Assembly: GCF_007994225.1 (NCBI RefSeq)
Contig: NZ_VLLL01000005.1
Coordinates: 1,721,142-1,785,141, forward strand
DNA length: 64,000 bases
Direction: 5' to 3'
Source: Stackebrandtia albiflava
GTDB lineage: Bacteria > Actinomycetota > Actinomycetes > Mycobacteriales > Micromonosporaceae
Shown here one piece after another: positions 49,844 to 58,127 of the stretch. How positions within the stretch are numbered: the first letter of the stretch is position 1; the number at the start of each line of letters is the position of its first letter. Below the pieces are notes generated by a model. It saw only the letters and a list, made by a program, of their open reading frames with translations. It searched no databases and had not been told where the DNA came from. The position numbers were made by a program, and so were the translations under genes.

Positions 49844-50245
49844 TCAGTGGCGGCACCCGGCGGAATGGTGTTCCCGGCGGGCATGCCAGAGCAACAGCCC
49901 GGTCAGAGTGATCGACACACTCGCCAATACCGCGATGAGCGGTCCACGACGGCGGAGGGCCACACGCGACAACTCCGACATCCGTTGCCGGGCCCGGTCG
50001 GCGGCCTCACGGGTGCGGGTCGCCGGGTTGACGCGGTCGGCGAGCAGTTCCACGGTGCGGCCGAGCGCCTGCCGGGTCGCGAGTATGTCCGCCCGGATCG
50101 CCGCCTGGTCGTCCTTGGCCGGCGGTTCCACCGGCAGCGCCGCGGGAACCGGGTGCTCGGTCTCGGGCGGCCCGCCGGGTGAGGCGACCGTCGAGGCCGC
50201 CGCGCCCGCCTCCACCGCGCGCGCCCGATCCTCCTTGAGTGTCAT
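49844..50245 (-). CDS. DUF3618 family membrane protein
   Basis: 133 residues. The DUF3618 core is IRADILATRQALGRTVELLA then DRVNPATRTREAADRARQRM, followed by one membrane helix (GPLIAVLASVSITLTGLLLW). It is found throughout actinobacteria beside YihY and Holin-X genes. The ATG overlaps the preceding stop (ATGA at 50242-50245). Structural or envelope-associated role suspected; no enzyme motif. Confidence 0.85.
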   Translation of the reverse strand: MTLKEDRARAVEAGAAASTVASPGGPPETEHPVPAALPVEPPAKDDQAAIRADILATRQALGRTVELLADRVNPATRTREAADRARQRMSELSRVALRRRGPLIAVLASVSITLTGLLLWHARREHHSAGCRH

Positions 50246-50661
50246 CGCTGCATCGCCCTCCTGACCTCTGCCACGTCGGCCTTGAGACCGTCGACCGTCT
50301 CCTGCCCGATGGGGCCGCCGGCGCGCCGCATCCGCGACCTTCCGGCGAGCGCCAACACGAGCGCGACCAGCAGCAGGACGCCCGCCACCACGAGAGCGGC
50401 GGCCCAGCCCGGCATGATCAACGCCAACGCGATGACGCCGGCGGTGACGAGGCAGCCGAACGCGAAGAAACCGAGGAACGCCGCCCCACCGAGCAGCCCG
50501 GCCCCCGAGGCGGCCTGTCTGCCCTTGGCGGTCAGTTCCGCGCGCGCCAGCGCGATCTCGTCACGGACCAGCCGCGACGTCTGCTCCACGGCACGGTGAA
50601 CCAGCTCCGCCGTGGAGGGCTTCACCGGCTCGACGACGGCCTTGTCCATCAGCCCGGTCAT
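50242..50661 (-). CDS. Actinobacterial Holin-X / phage holin-like family protein
   Basis: 139 residues. An amphipathic N-terminus (AELVHRAVEQTSRLVRDEIA, LARAELTAKGRQAASG) is followed by two membrane helices (AFLGFFAFGCLVTAGVIALA and AALVVAGVLLLVALVLALAG). This is the Phage_holin_3_6/Holin-X layout. Despite the name it is a chromosomal envelope protein without phage context here. First gene of the holin-DUF3618-(YihY-SRPBCC) group. Confidence 0.85.
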   Translation of the reverse strand: MTGLMDKAVVEPVKPSTAELVHRAVEQTSRLVRDEIALARAELTAKGRQAASGAGLLGGAAFLGFFAFGCLVTAGVIALALIMPGWAAALVVAGVLLLVALVLALAGRSRMRRAGGPIGQETVDGLKADVAEVRRAMQR

Positions 50662-50769
50662 GCGGACAACCTCCCTACGGGTCGTGGCGTGGCTTCTACC
50701 CTGACGGGCTTCGACTCAAACATTCCACAGTCACCGGAGGTTCGTGCCGGTTCGCCGGATCCGAAGCGC

Positions 50770-51690
50770 TCAGCCCGGATTGGTCCCCAGCACCCGGATC
50801 GCCCGCAACGTCACGACGCCGCGCCATTCCAGGACCGACGCCCCGTGCGGCGGCGTCCAGGTGAGCGGCCAGCCGCCGTCGTCCTGCTGGGTGTCGAGGA
50901 GCCGGCGCAGGTGGGCGGTCACCGCGTCCTCGGGGAACAGCGCGCGGTCGGGATGCCCGGCCTCCGGTGCGAGGTCCAGCGGGGTGACGCCGTAGTCGTC
51001 ACCGGGCCGGAGCTGGAAGTACGGCATCTCCGGCCACCGTTCGACCAGTGCCGCGCGGATCCGTCCGGCCCAGGCGGTGTCGGGGTGGTCGGCCAGGAAA
51101 CGCAGTATGTTCCCGGCGGTGTGCCCGTCGAGCCCGTCGTCGGCCGCCAGGCGGTCTATCCCCTCGACGCAGAACCGTTCCGCCGACTCGAACCAGCCGG
51201 CGTCGGCTCCCAGCCGCCGCAACCGGGCCAGTATGCCCGCGGTCGGGTTGAGTCCGGGCGGGAAGTCGCCGTCGCCCCAGTGGGCCGCCCGGGGATACCG
51301 GGCCACGCTCGGCAGCACGATGGGCAGGCCGCCCGAGGGTGTCACGTGCGCGGCGAGGTGGTCGGCGACGCCCTGCGCCAGCGCGGTGAGCCGGTCGGCG
51401 ACCGGCGGCAGCCCGCCCACGCGTGTGTCGGCCAACCGCTCGGCGATCTCCAGGGCGAAGTCGGCCGCCAGCGGTTGGCTCTCCGGTGTACGTGCGTCGG
51501 GTTCGAGCGCCCATCCGAAGCCGCCGTCGGGGTTGCGGTGGCCGCACAGCGCGTCGATCACCGCGAGCACGTCGGCGGTCTCACCTCCGCCGAACCACAC
51601 CTGTGCGAGTCGCCGTTCGAGGATGCGGGCGTTGCCGGTGATGAATGCGAGTCCGCGCCGGACGGCCGCCTCGTGTAGGTCTTCGGTCAT
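50770..51690 (-). CDS. Alpha/alpha-toroid protein (prenyltransferase/squalene-cyclase-like repeat fold)
   Basis: 306 residues. Repeats such as GHRNPDGGFGWALEPDART and RRLLDTQQDDGGWPLTWTPP match the QW-like motifs of terpene cyclases and prenyltransferases. The catalytic DxDD motif of class II cyclases was not seen, so catalysis is doubtful. Its first 110 bp overlap the 3' end of the AraC-type gene in another frame. The ATG at 51690 is the first good start. Function unknown. Confidence 0.75.
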   Translation of the reverse strand: MTEDLHEAAVRRGLAFITGNARILERRLAQVWFGGGETADVLAVIDALCGHRNPDGGFGWALEPDARTPESQPLAADFALEIAERLADTRVGGLPPVADRLTALAQGVADHLAAHVTPSGGLPIVLPSVARYPRAAHWGDGDFPPGLNPTAGILARLRRLGADAGWFESAERFCVEGIDRLAADDGLDGHTAGNILRFLADHPDTAWAGRIRAALVERWPEMPYFQLRPGDDYGVTPLDLAPEAGHPDRALFPEDAVTAHLRRLLDTQQDDGGWPLTWTPPHGASVLEWRGVVTLRAIRVLGTNPG

Positions 51691-52426
51691 CCGGGCAGGT
51701 TAACCGGCCGCCGGGGACGCCGGATTGAACGAAACGGTCGGCGAGCAGGACGCGGGGGGTCTGTCCGGTGAGCACGCGGCACTCCCGGGTCAGGTGCGCC
51801 TGGTCCGCGTACCCGGCGCGGAATGCCAGCTCGGCGAGTCCGTATCGGCCGGGTTCGGCCAGCCGCAGGAACCTCTGGAGTCTGGCCACCCGCCGGAACC
51901 GGGCCGGGCCGTAGCCGACGGCGGCGGTGAAGCGGCGGCGCAGTTGGCGGGGCCCGAGGTCGCTGTCGGGTACCGGTGCGCCGGACTCCAGGGCGGCGGC
52001 CAGGCGGCGGACGTCGACGTCGAGTCCGGGCCGCAACCGGGCTCTCACCACGTCCAACGGGCCGGTCTCACCGGCGAGGAGCCGTTCGGTGACGTCACGG
52101 CCGGGTACTCCCCACAGCGCTTCGAGGTCGGGCCGTAGGTCGGTGATCCGGTCGGCGGGCGTTCCCAGTACGGCGGGCGCGGCGCCGGGATGGAATCGGA
52201 CACCGTGGACGGGGCCGGGACGCCGGGGACCCGAGGGCCGGTAGGCGACGGTGTCGGCTCCGGCGACGAAGACGGTGTCGGGCGTCAGGATCAGGTCCAG
52301 GCAGCCGTCCGGGAGGATGGCGCGGCCGCCGGTGGCGTCGGTCCGCCATACGCAGCGGACCACGCCCGACAACTCCGGTGGCGGTGGCTTCTCCTCGTAC
52401 ACGCGGTTCACCATGCCACGAGACAC
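51581..52426 (-). CDS. AraC-family transcriptional regulator
   Basis: 281 residues. The N-terminal sensor part includes GRAILPDGCLDLILTPDTVF and GVRFHPGAAPAVLG. The DNA-binding part has LGPRQLRRRFTAAVGYGPAR, FRRVARLQRFLRL, LAELAFRAGYADQAHLTREC and TGQTPRVLLADRF. The last 50 residues are Arg-rich and overlap the next gene by 110 bp, so the stop may lie beyond the functional end or a frame error may exist. The GTG at 52426 has a near-perfect AAGGAGGT 9 bp upstream. Confidence 0.83.
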   Translation of the reverse strand: MSRGMVNRVYEEKPPPPELSGVVRCVWRTDATGGRAILPDGCLDLILTPDTVFVAGADTVAYRPSGPRRPGPVHGVRFHPGAAPAVLGTPADRITDLRPDLEALWGVPGRDVTERLLAGETGPLDVVRARLRPGLDVDVRRLAAALESGAPVPDSDLGPRQLRRRFTAAVGYGPARFRRVARLQRFLRLAEPGRYGLAELAFRAGYADQAHLTRECRVLTGQTPRVLLADRFVQSGVPGGRLTCPDDRRPTRGGRPARTRIHHRQRPHPRTATRTGVVRRR

Positions 52427-52466
52427 GTCATATTGACCTCCTTCAATTTAATTGAGAGAATCGAGC

Positions 52467-52490
52467 CACTTACCGACTCGTCAGTAAGTG
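52467..52490. promoter_or_regulatory. TetR-type operator-like dyad upstream of the GH16 gene
   Basis: CACTTAC at 52467-52473 and GTAAGTG at 52484-52490 are exact complements, and the intervening GAC and GTC also pair, so 24 bp form a nearly complete dyad. It lies about 50 bp before the GH16 start. A second small palindrome, TCAATTTAATTGA, is at 52443-52455 nearer the AraC gene. Confidence 0.5.
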
Positions 52491-52538
52491 ATTCGGCGGT
52501 CGCATCGCGACCGTCCTCAGCCCGTGAAATGGGGAACC

Positions 52539-53927
52539 ATGACCATCACGACACCCGTCACCCGATCCGGCACCCGGCCGGCCCGCCGACTCCTCGGCCT
52601 CGCGACCGCCGCCGCCCTCGCCGTCGGCCTCCTCACCGCCACCGCACCCGCGGCACAGGCGGCGATCCCCGACCGGCCGGAATGGACCCTCCAGTTCGGC
52701 GACGACTTCGACGGCGCGTCCGGCACCCTTCCCGACACCGCGAACTGGCGTTTCAGCATCGGACACGGCTACCCCGGCGGCCCCGCCAACTGGGGAACCG
52801 GTGAGATCGCCTACCACACCGACGATCCCGCGAACGTCAGCCTCGACGGCACCGGCAACCTCCGCATCACCCCCCGCCGTGACGCGGCCGGCAACTGGAC
52901 GTCGGCCCGCATCGAGACCAACCGGCAGGACTTCCGCCCACCCGCCGACGGCGTCCTGCGCATCGAGAGCCGCCTCCAGATGCCGAACGTCACGGGAGAG
53001 GCCGCCATGGGCTACTGGCCCGCGTTCTGGGCACTCGGATCACCGTACCGGGGCAACTGGTGGAACTGGCCGGGCATCGGCGAGTACGACATCATGGAGA
53101 ACGTCAACGGGATCGACTCCACCTGGGCGGTGCTCCACTGCGGAGTCGCACCGGGCGGGCCGTGCAACGAGAACAACGGAATCGGTGCCAGCCGCACCTG
53201 CCCGGGAAGCCCCTGCCAGGGGAACTTCCACACCTTCACCTTCGAATGGGACGCGTCGAGCTCGCCACAGGAACTGCGCTGGTACGTCGACGGTCAGCAG
53301 TACCACTCGGTCGATCAGTCCCAACTGCCGGCCGACACGTGGTCGCAGATGACGTCCCACGCCGGATACTTCATCATCCTCAACGTCGCGATCGGCGGCG
53401 CGTTCCCCGACGGCGTCGCGGGCCGGGTCACCCCCACGGCGGCCACCCGGCCCGGCCACCCGATGGTGGTCGACTACGTCGCGGTCTGGACCCGCCCCGG
53501 CGACGGCGGCGGCGACCCCGATCCGGGCGACCCGCAACGCGACGCCTACTCCCCCATCCAGGCCGAGAGCCTCGACGGCCACCGGGGAGTGGTCGTCGAG
53601 GGCGGTCACATCGGTTACCTGGCCTCCGGGGACTGGGCGCGCTTCGACGGCGTCGACTTCGGCGCCACTCCCCCGGTCGACTTCCTCGCCCGGGTCGCCT
53701 CCGGAGCACCACCGGGAGTGAGCGGACTCGTCGAGATCCGGTTGGACTCACCCGGCAACCCACCGATCGGCGCGTTCGCGGTCGGGACGACGGGCGGGTG
53801 GACGTCCTGGCGTGACATCCCCGGCAACGTGTCGGCGGTGACCGGGGTCCACACCGTCTTCGTCACGTTCACCAGTGGACAACCGGCCGACTTCGTCAAC
53901 CTCGACCGGTTCCACTTCAGGAGGTGA
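52539..53927 (+). CDS. Secreted glycoside hydrolase family 16 beta-glucanase with CBM6
   Basis: 462 residues. The signal peptide is about 1-42 (ARRLLGLATAAALAVGLL then AAQA-A). The GH16 domain (about 45-335) has the catalytic motif WPGIGEYDIMENVNG, giving the E-x-D-x-x-E pair of nucleophile and acid/base. Aromatic substrate residues lie in GYWPAFWALGSPYRGNWWNW. A short Gly/Asp/Pro linker leads to a CBM6-type module (about 350-460: QAESLDGHRGVVVEGGHIGY, ASGDWARFDGVDFG). Probably an endo-1,3- or 1,3(4)-beta-glucanase acting outside the cell. GGGGAA precedes the ATG. Confidence 0.9.
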   Translation: MTITTPVTRSGTRPARRLLGLATAAALAVGLLTATAPAAQAAIPDRPEWTLQFGDDFDGASGTLPDTANWRFSIGHGYPGGPANWGTGEIAYHTDDPANVSLDGTGNLRITPRRDAAGNWTSARIETNRQDFRPPADGVLRIESRLQMPNVTGEAAMGYWPAFWALGSPYRGNWWNWPGIGEYDIMENVNGIDSTWAVLHCGVAPGGPCNENNGIGASRTCPGSPCQGNFHTFTFEWDASSSPQELRWYVDGQQYHSVDQSQLPADTWSQMTSHAGYFIILNVAIGGAFPDGVAGRVTPTAATRPGHPMVVDYVAVWTRPGDGGGDPDPGDPQRDAYSPIQAESLDGHRGVVVEGGHIGYLASGDWARFDGVDFGATPPVDFLARVASGAPPGVSGLVEIRLDSPGNPPIGAFAVGTTGGWTSWRDIPGNVSAVTGVHTVFVTFTSGQPADFVNLDRFHFRR

Positions 53928-53940
53928 TACGGGGACATGC

Positions 53941-53987
53941 CGAGGGCCGGTCCTGGGAGACGTGGCACCACCCAGGGCCGGCCCTCG
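53941..53987. terminator. Strong bidirectional terminator
   Basis: A 17-bp stem with one G-T pair: CGAGGGCCGGTCCTGGG at 53941-53957 with 53971-53987, and a 13-nt loop. It lies 13 bp after the GH16 stop and before the convergent GGDEF gene. Confidence 0.75.
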
Positions 53988-54169
53988 CCCCCCGATGATT
54001 CGCCGCATCCGACACAGGTGGGTAGTCGAATGACTGCGAACAGTGACGACACTAGCGGCCGCCCGCCGGTTTCGCACCGGTTCGGGCGAACTCGTCCGCT
54101 CTCGGTGGTTTCCGCTCCCGTCCGCGAACGCTCCGGCAGCCGTCGCGGGTGAGTCCGAGACGCCGGTAC

Positions 54170-55678
54170 TCAGTGCGAACAGGGCTGCCGGCGGGACCGC
54201 TTGACCCGGTACATCGCCTGGTCGGCCTCGTGAAGGGCATCCGCGACCCCCACGAACCCCCGCTTCAGCGGCGCCCATCCGATGCTGATGGACACCGGGA
54301 TGTCGATGACCATGCGCTGCCAGTCGTCGCCCATGACCGCCTGATTGATCCGTTCCCCGATACGACCGGCGTCGGCGAGACTCGTCTCGGGCAGGACCAC
54401 GACGAACTCGTCACCCCCGGCCCGGGCCAACAGGTCACCGATGCGCACGTTACGGGCGAGGATGCCGGCGACCCGCTGGAGCACCTGGTCTCCGGTCGCA
54501 TGACCGTAGGTGTCGTTTATCGCCTTGAAGCCGTCGAGGTCGAGGACGCCCACCATGGCTTCGGAGGATCGTGCGGCCAACTCCCGGATGAACCGCTCCA
54601 GCCGCCGCCGGTTCGGCAGGCCGGTCAACGGGTCGGTCATGGCGGCGTCGGCGTAACGCGCCACCGTGCGGCGCAGGTGCTCGTGATCGAGCAGGGCGCC
54701 GACGCTGTCGAGCAGCAACGGCCGCAGCCGTTCGCTCTGCCGACTGATGTGACTGGCCGCCCGCCGCTCGGCCTCCAGGGCCTCGGCGAACCGGCCCAAC
54801 CCGCTCAACGCCAGCGAACGGAGCCGCAACGGCTCGGCGGCGCCGGCCGTCTCCACGCCCACCCCGGGACCGTCGAGCAACTTCAGCGCGGCGCGTTCCC
54901 GGCGCGCGACGATATCGGCGCACACCCGCGACAGGATCCGCATCTCCCGGAACACCGGCAGGTCGATGTCGGGAGCGGTCGTCGGCGCCGGCTCGGGTCC
55001 CCCCAACACGGCGCGGCGGTGGGCCGCGAACCGCAGCCACGCGACGGCGGCGGGTTCCAGGTCCGGTGCCGGCGGGACCCCGATCAACAGGTCGTCGAGC
55101 ATCTTGCGGCAGGCGTCGCCGTCGCCCCGATGGTCCAGGGAGACCGCGTGCCGTACCACGGCCTGTATCCGGCCCTTCTCCCAGATCGAGGAGTCCGACA
55201 CCGTCAGGACCCGGTCGAACGCCTCCCGGGCCTGCTCGTGGAAACCGAGGATCGTGTACGTCAGGCCGAGGTTCCCCCAGGCCGTGGCGGCCGGTTCCCC
55301 GGTCTCGGTCATCTGGCTGAGTGCCCGCTCGCTGGTGATCAGATGGATGCCGCAGTTCTTCAGCGAGCCGGTCTGGTGTGCCGACCATGCGGCCAGGGCG
55401 TGGAAGTTGCCCACCAGCCGTGGATCGGGGCAGGCCTCCAGGGCGTCGGACGCGCGTGCCAGGGCCGCCGCGACCCCCGGTCGGTCCCGCAGGTTCATGT
55501 TGGCCGCGAGGATGAACTGCCGCGCCTGCGCCACGCGCATCGGATCGGCGACCGCACCGGCGATCTCCTCGCCCGCCTTGATCACCTGGTGCGGAGTGCC
55601 GGACTGCATGAGGGCGCGGAGCCGCGCGTAGTCCTCCTGCCATGTCGGCACCGAGGTACCTTGCTGCGATGACGGCAT
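54170..55678 (-). CDS. TPR-containing diguanylate cyclase (GGDEF)
   Basis: 502 residues. The N-terminal 330 residues are helical TPR-like repeats (WGNLGLTYTILGFHEQAREA; LRLRSLALSGLGRFAEALEA). The GGDEF domain follows: DPLTGLPNRRRLERFI, VGVLDLDGFKAINDTYGHA and the active loop LARAGGDEFVVVLPE. All catalytic residues are present, so it should make cyclic di-GMP. No membrane segment, so the TPR part likely senses a protein partner. The start at 55678 is chosen over the ATG at 55801 because protein-like sequence begins there. Confidence 0.88.
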   Translation of the reverse strand: MPSSQQGTSVPTWQEDYARLRALMQSGTPHQVIKAGEEIAGAVADPMRVAQARQFILAANMNLRDRPGVAAALARASDALEACPDPRLVGNFHALAAWSAHQTGSLKNCGIHLITSERALSQMTETGEPAATAWGNLGLTYTILGFHEQAREAFDRVLTVSDSSIWEKGRIQAVVRHAVSLDHRGDGDACRKMLDDLLIGVPPAPDLEPAAVAWLRFAAHRRAVLGGPEPAPTTAPDIDLPVFREMRILSRVCADIVARRERAALKLLDGPGVGVETAGAAEPLRLRSLALSGLGRFAEALEAERRAASHISRQSERLRPLLLDSVGALLDHEHLRRTVARYADAAMTDPLTGLPNRRRLERFIRELAARSSEAMVGVLDLDGFKAINDTYGHATGDQVLQRVAGILARNVRIGDLLARAGGDEFVVVLPETSLADAGRIGERINQAVMGDDWQRMVIDIPVSISIGWAPLKRGFVGVADALHEADQAMYRVKRSRRQPCSH

Positions 55679-55960
55679 CTCACCACCCTGCCAGTCCGCT
55701 CTGCACCGCTGTCGCCGCGCGATCACGCGACTACCCACCATAATCCGTCGCAGCGCCGGGGGAAAGCCGACGAGTTCCGTCGCGGCACGTACAGACGTCA
55801 ATCGATGTGATCATAGCCACGCGCTACGAGGTCGAACGTGGGAGTGGTGCTCCCCGCCCGCCGTCCAGGTGTGGCCGGAAGCCCTGGGGCGCACCGAGAA
55901 CGCACGGAACGGCCGCCGGCCGCCACCGAATCGGCTCCGGCGTTCCGGGACCCCCGCGGC

Positions 55961-55966
55961 TAGAGT
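55961..55966 (+). promoter_or_regulatory. Probable -10 element of a leaderless two-component operon
   Basis: TAGAGT lies 7 bp before the GTG start at 55974. The spacing predicts a transcript beginning at or next to the start codon. Confidence 0.4.
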
Positions 55967-55973
55967 GGCCTGC

Positions 55974-57086
55974 GTGTCCGACCCCCGGCCGATCACCGTC
56001 GCCGCCCGCGGCCTCGCCGGCCTGCTGGCCGGTGCGGCGACGGCGGTGCCTCAACTGTGCGGTCTCGTCGTCACGGCCGTGGTGCCCTCCTCCGGGTGGC
56101 GCCGCCGCACGGTCGAGGCCGGCGCCCGGCTGCACGTGGCCAGGATGCGATGGGCTCGCCCCGGTTGGGAGGCCGGTGCGCCACGCCGCCCGTTGTTGTT
56201 CCTGTGGGTGGTCACCGCGCTGGGACTCATGACGACGGCGATCGTCGTCCTCATCGTGGCCGGGGCGGGCGTGTCGCTGAACGCCGGAGTGAGCTGGGCC
56301 ATGGGCCGCACGATCGACGACATACCTCCGTCTCCGGGCAACATCGCCTATCTGGGGCTGCTGGCGGCGGTGCTGGCGTTCCTGGCGGTACAGGGTCTGG
56401 TGGGGGTGGCGGCCCTGGAGTACCGCGTCGGCGACCGCCTTCTGAACCCACATCCGGACCGGGTGCTGCGGGAACGGATCGACAGCCTGACGTCGAGCCG
56501 GGCGGCCATCGTGGCGGCGGTGGACGCCGAGCGCCGCCGCATCGAACGCGACCTGCACGACGGAGTCCAGCAGCACGTTCTGGCACTGGGGATGCTGATC
56601 GGCCGCGCGCGGCGGCGCGGCGGGACGGACGACCCGGTCCTCGCACAGGCTCAGGAGACCACCGCACGGCTGCTCACCGAACTGCGGCAGGTGAGCTGGC
56701 GGGTGTTCCCCGCCGAGTTGGACGCCGCGGGCCTGGCGGCGGCGCTGGAGGGTCTGCGGGACCGCGCGGCCGTGGACGTGGTGCTGCGTCACCACGCGAC
56801 CGGCGAGCTTCCCGACGCTGTCGAGACGGCCGCGTACTTCCTGGTGAGCGAGGCGGTCACCAATGCGGCGAAGCACTCCGGCGCCGACCGTGTCACGGTC
56901 ACGGTCGACCGCGGTGACGGTGAACTGGTGGTGACGGTGGTCGACGACGGGTGTGGTGGCGCGGATCCGGCGGGCGGCGGCCTGGCCGGGCTGGCGCGCC
57001 GGATCGCGGCGTTGGACGGTGAACTGGTGGTGGACAGCCCGGTGGGGGGTCCCACCACGGTGGTGGGGAGGATCCCGTGCGACTGA
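55974..57086 (+). CDS. NarL/DesK-type sensor histidine kinase
   Basis: 370 residues. There are about three membrane segments (ITVAARGLAGLLAGAATAVP; PLLFLWVVTALGLMTTAIVV; IAYLGLLAAVLAFLAVQGLV). The HisKA_3 phosphoacceptor site is ERRRIERDLHDGVQQHVLAL. The ATPase domain has EAVTNAAKHSGADRVTVTV and VVDDGCGGADPAGGGLAGL. The GTG start fits a leaderless promoter; the longer upstream frame is not protein-like. It overlaps the response-regulator gene by 10 bp, so both form one operon. The signal is unknown. Confidence 0.9.
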   Translation: MSDPRPITVAARGLAGLLAGAATAVPQLCGLVVTAVVPSSGWRRRTVEAGARLHVARMRWARPGWEAGAPRRPLLFLWVVTALGLMTTAIVVLIVAGAGVSLNAGVSWAMGRTIDDIPPSPGNIAYLGLLAAVLAFLAVQGLVGVAALEYRVGDRLLNPHPDRVLRERIDSLTSSRAAIVAAVDAERRRIERDLHDGVQQHVLALGMLIGRARRRGGTDDPVLAQAQETTARLLTELRQVSWRVFPAELDAAGLAAALEGLRDRAAVDVVLRHHATGELPDAVETAAYFLVSEAVTNAAKHSGADRVTVTVDRGDGELVVTVVDDGCGGADPAGGGLAGLARRIAALDGELVVDSPVGGPTTVVGRIPCD

Positions 57087-57736
57087 TGCTGGTGGACGAT
57101 TCGGTGCTGCTGCGGGAGGGCCTGGCCCGCCTGCTCGCCGACGAGGGGCACGAGATCGTGGCGTCGCTGGGCGACACCGAGGGGCTCCCCGACCGGGTCG
57201 CGGCCGTCCGGCCGGACGTGGTGGTCCTCGACGTGCGGATGCCCCCCACTCACACCGACGAGGGACTCCGGGCGGCGACGGCGATCCGGGAGCGACTGCC
57301 CCGGCAACCGGTCATGGTGTTGTCCCAGTACGTCGAGCGGCGGCTGGCCGGCGAACTGCTCGGCGACGACGCGTCCGGTGTCGGTTACCTGCTCAAGGAC
57401 CGGGTGATGCAGGTGGACGACTTCCTCTCCGCCCTGCACCGGGTCGCCGAGGGGGGAAGCGCGCTGGATCCCGAGGTGGTCCGGCGGTTGCTGGACCGCC
57501 GGGCCGACCCGCTGGCCCGGTTGTCCGGACGGGAGCGGGAGGTGTTGGCGTTGATGGCCGAGGGCCACACCAACGCCGGGATCGCCGCCTGCCTGCACGT
57601 GTCGCGAAGCGCGGTGGAGAAGCACGTCGCCTCGGTGTTCGGCAAGCTGGGTCTGTCCCAGGTGGACGGATACAGTAGACGGGTACTCGCGGTGCTGCGG
57701 CACCTGGCGGCCGCCGACTCATCCACGATGGAGTGA
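57077..57736 (+). CDS. NarL/LuxR-family response regulator
   Basis: 219 residues. The receiver domain starts RLMLVDDSVLLREGLARLLA, with the phosphoacceptor in DVVVLDVRMPPTHTDEGL and a conserved Lys in YLLKDRVMQVDDF. The LuxR helix-turn-helix is RLSGREREVLALMAEGHTN then AGIAACLHVSRSAVEKHVAS. The GTG start lies inside the kinase 3' end. It is the output partner of the kinase upstream; targets unknown. Confidence 0.9.
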   Translation: MRLMLVDDSVLLREGLARLLADEGHEIVASLGDTEGLPDRVAAVRPDVVVLDVRMPPTHTDEGLRAATAIRERLPRQPVMVLSQYVERRLAGELLGDDASGVGYLLKDRVMQVDDFLSALHRVAEGGSALDPEVVRRLLDRRADPLARLSGREREVLALMAEGHTNAGIAACLHVSRSAVEKHVASVFGKLGLSQVDGYSRRVLAVLRHLAAADSSTME

Positions 57737-57942
57737 CGTCGGGCACGCCCTCCGCAATCGCTTACCCACTGGTCGGATCGCCGTCGCCCCGTCGCGCACG
57801 GTGACCGTCGCGGCGGACGGACGGCGGCGAGGGCAGCGGGCTACCATCACGCTCGTGGTGCGGCGGACCGTCCGACCGAGGGCGGTGCCGGCATCACACG
57901 GCCGACCAGGTTGAGTCGTCCCCCCTCGCGAAGGAGGCCACC

Positions 57943-57975
57943 GTGATCCTGCACGCCCGCAAGGCGACGGAATGA
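57943..57975 (+). CDS. 10-codon micro-ORF upstream of the PKS gene
   Basis: GTG at 57943 with a perfect AAGGAGG 5 bp upstream encodes 10 residues (MILHARKATE). Its stop overlaps the ATG of the next short frame (ATGA at 57972-57975). Could be a leader peptide; too short to judge coding potential from composition. Confidence 0.35.
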   Translation: MILHARKATE

Positions 57976-58127
57976 CCGCCTTCCGGTTCCTCGACACCGT
58001 CGCCGCACCGGGCACCTCCGGAACGCGGCCGATCCGGTTCCGCCGCCGGGCGACCCGTATCGCGCCACACGGGTGCGCCCGCTCCGACCGGCGTGTCACC
58101 CGGTGCCCGGGCGGAGGCCGCGGATGA
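57972..58127 (+). CDS. 51-residue basic small ORF coupled to the PKS start
   Basis: 51 residues, Arg-rich (FRFLDTVAAPGTSGTRPIRF, then RRRATRIAPHGCARSDRR), no known family. Its start overlaps the micro-ORF stop and its stop overlaps the PKS start (ATGA at 58124-58127). The double overlap suggests translational relay into the PKS gene, but the Arg-rich content could also be chance in GC-rich DNA. Confidence 0.35.
   Translation: MTAFRFLDTVAAPGTSGTRPIRFRRRATRIAPHGCARSDRRVTRCPGGGRG

Noticed and set aside
50242-50661. Prophage, suggested by the holin-like gene
   Set aside because: The gene is an actinobacterial Holin-X envelope protein in a DUF3618/YihY setting; no other phage genes are near.
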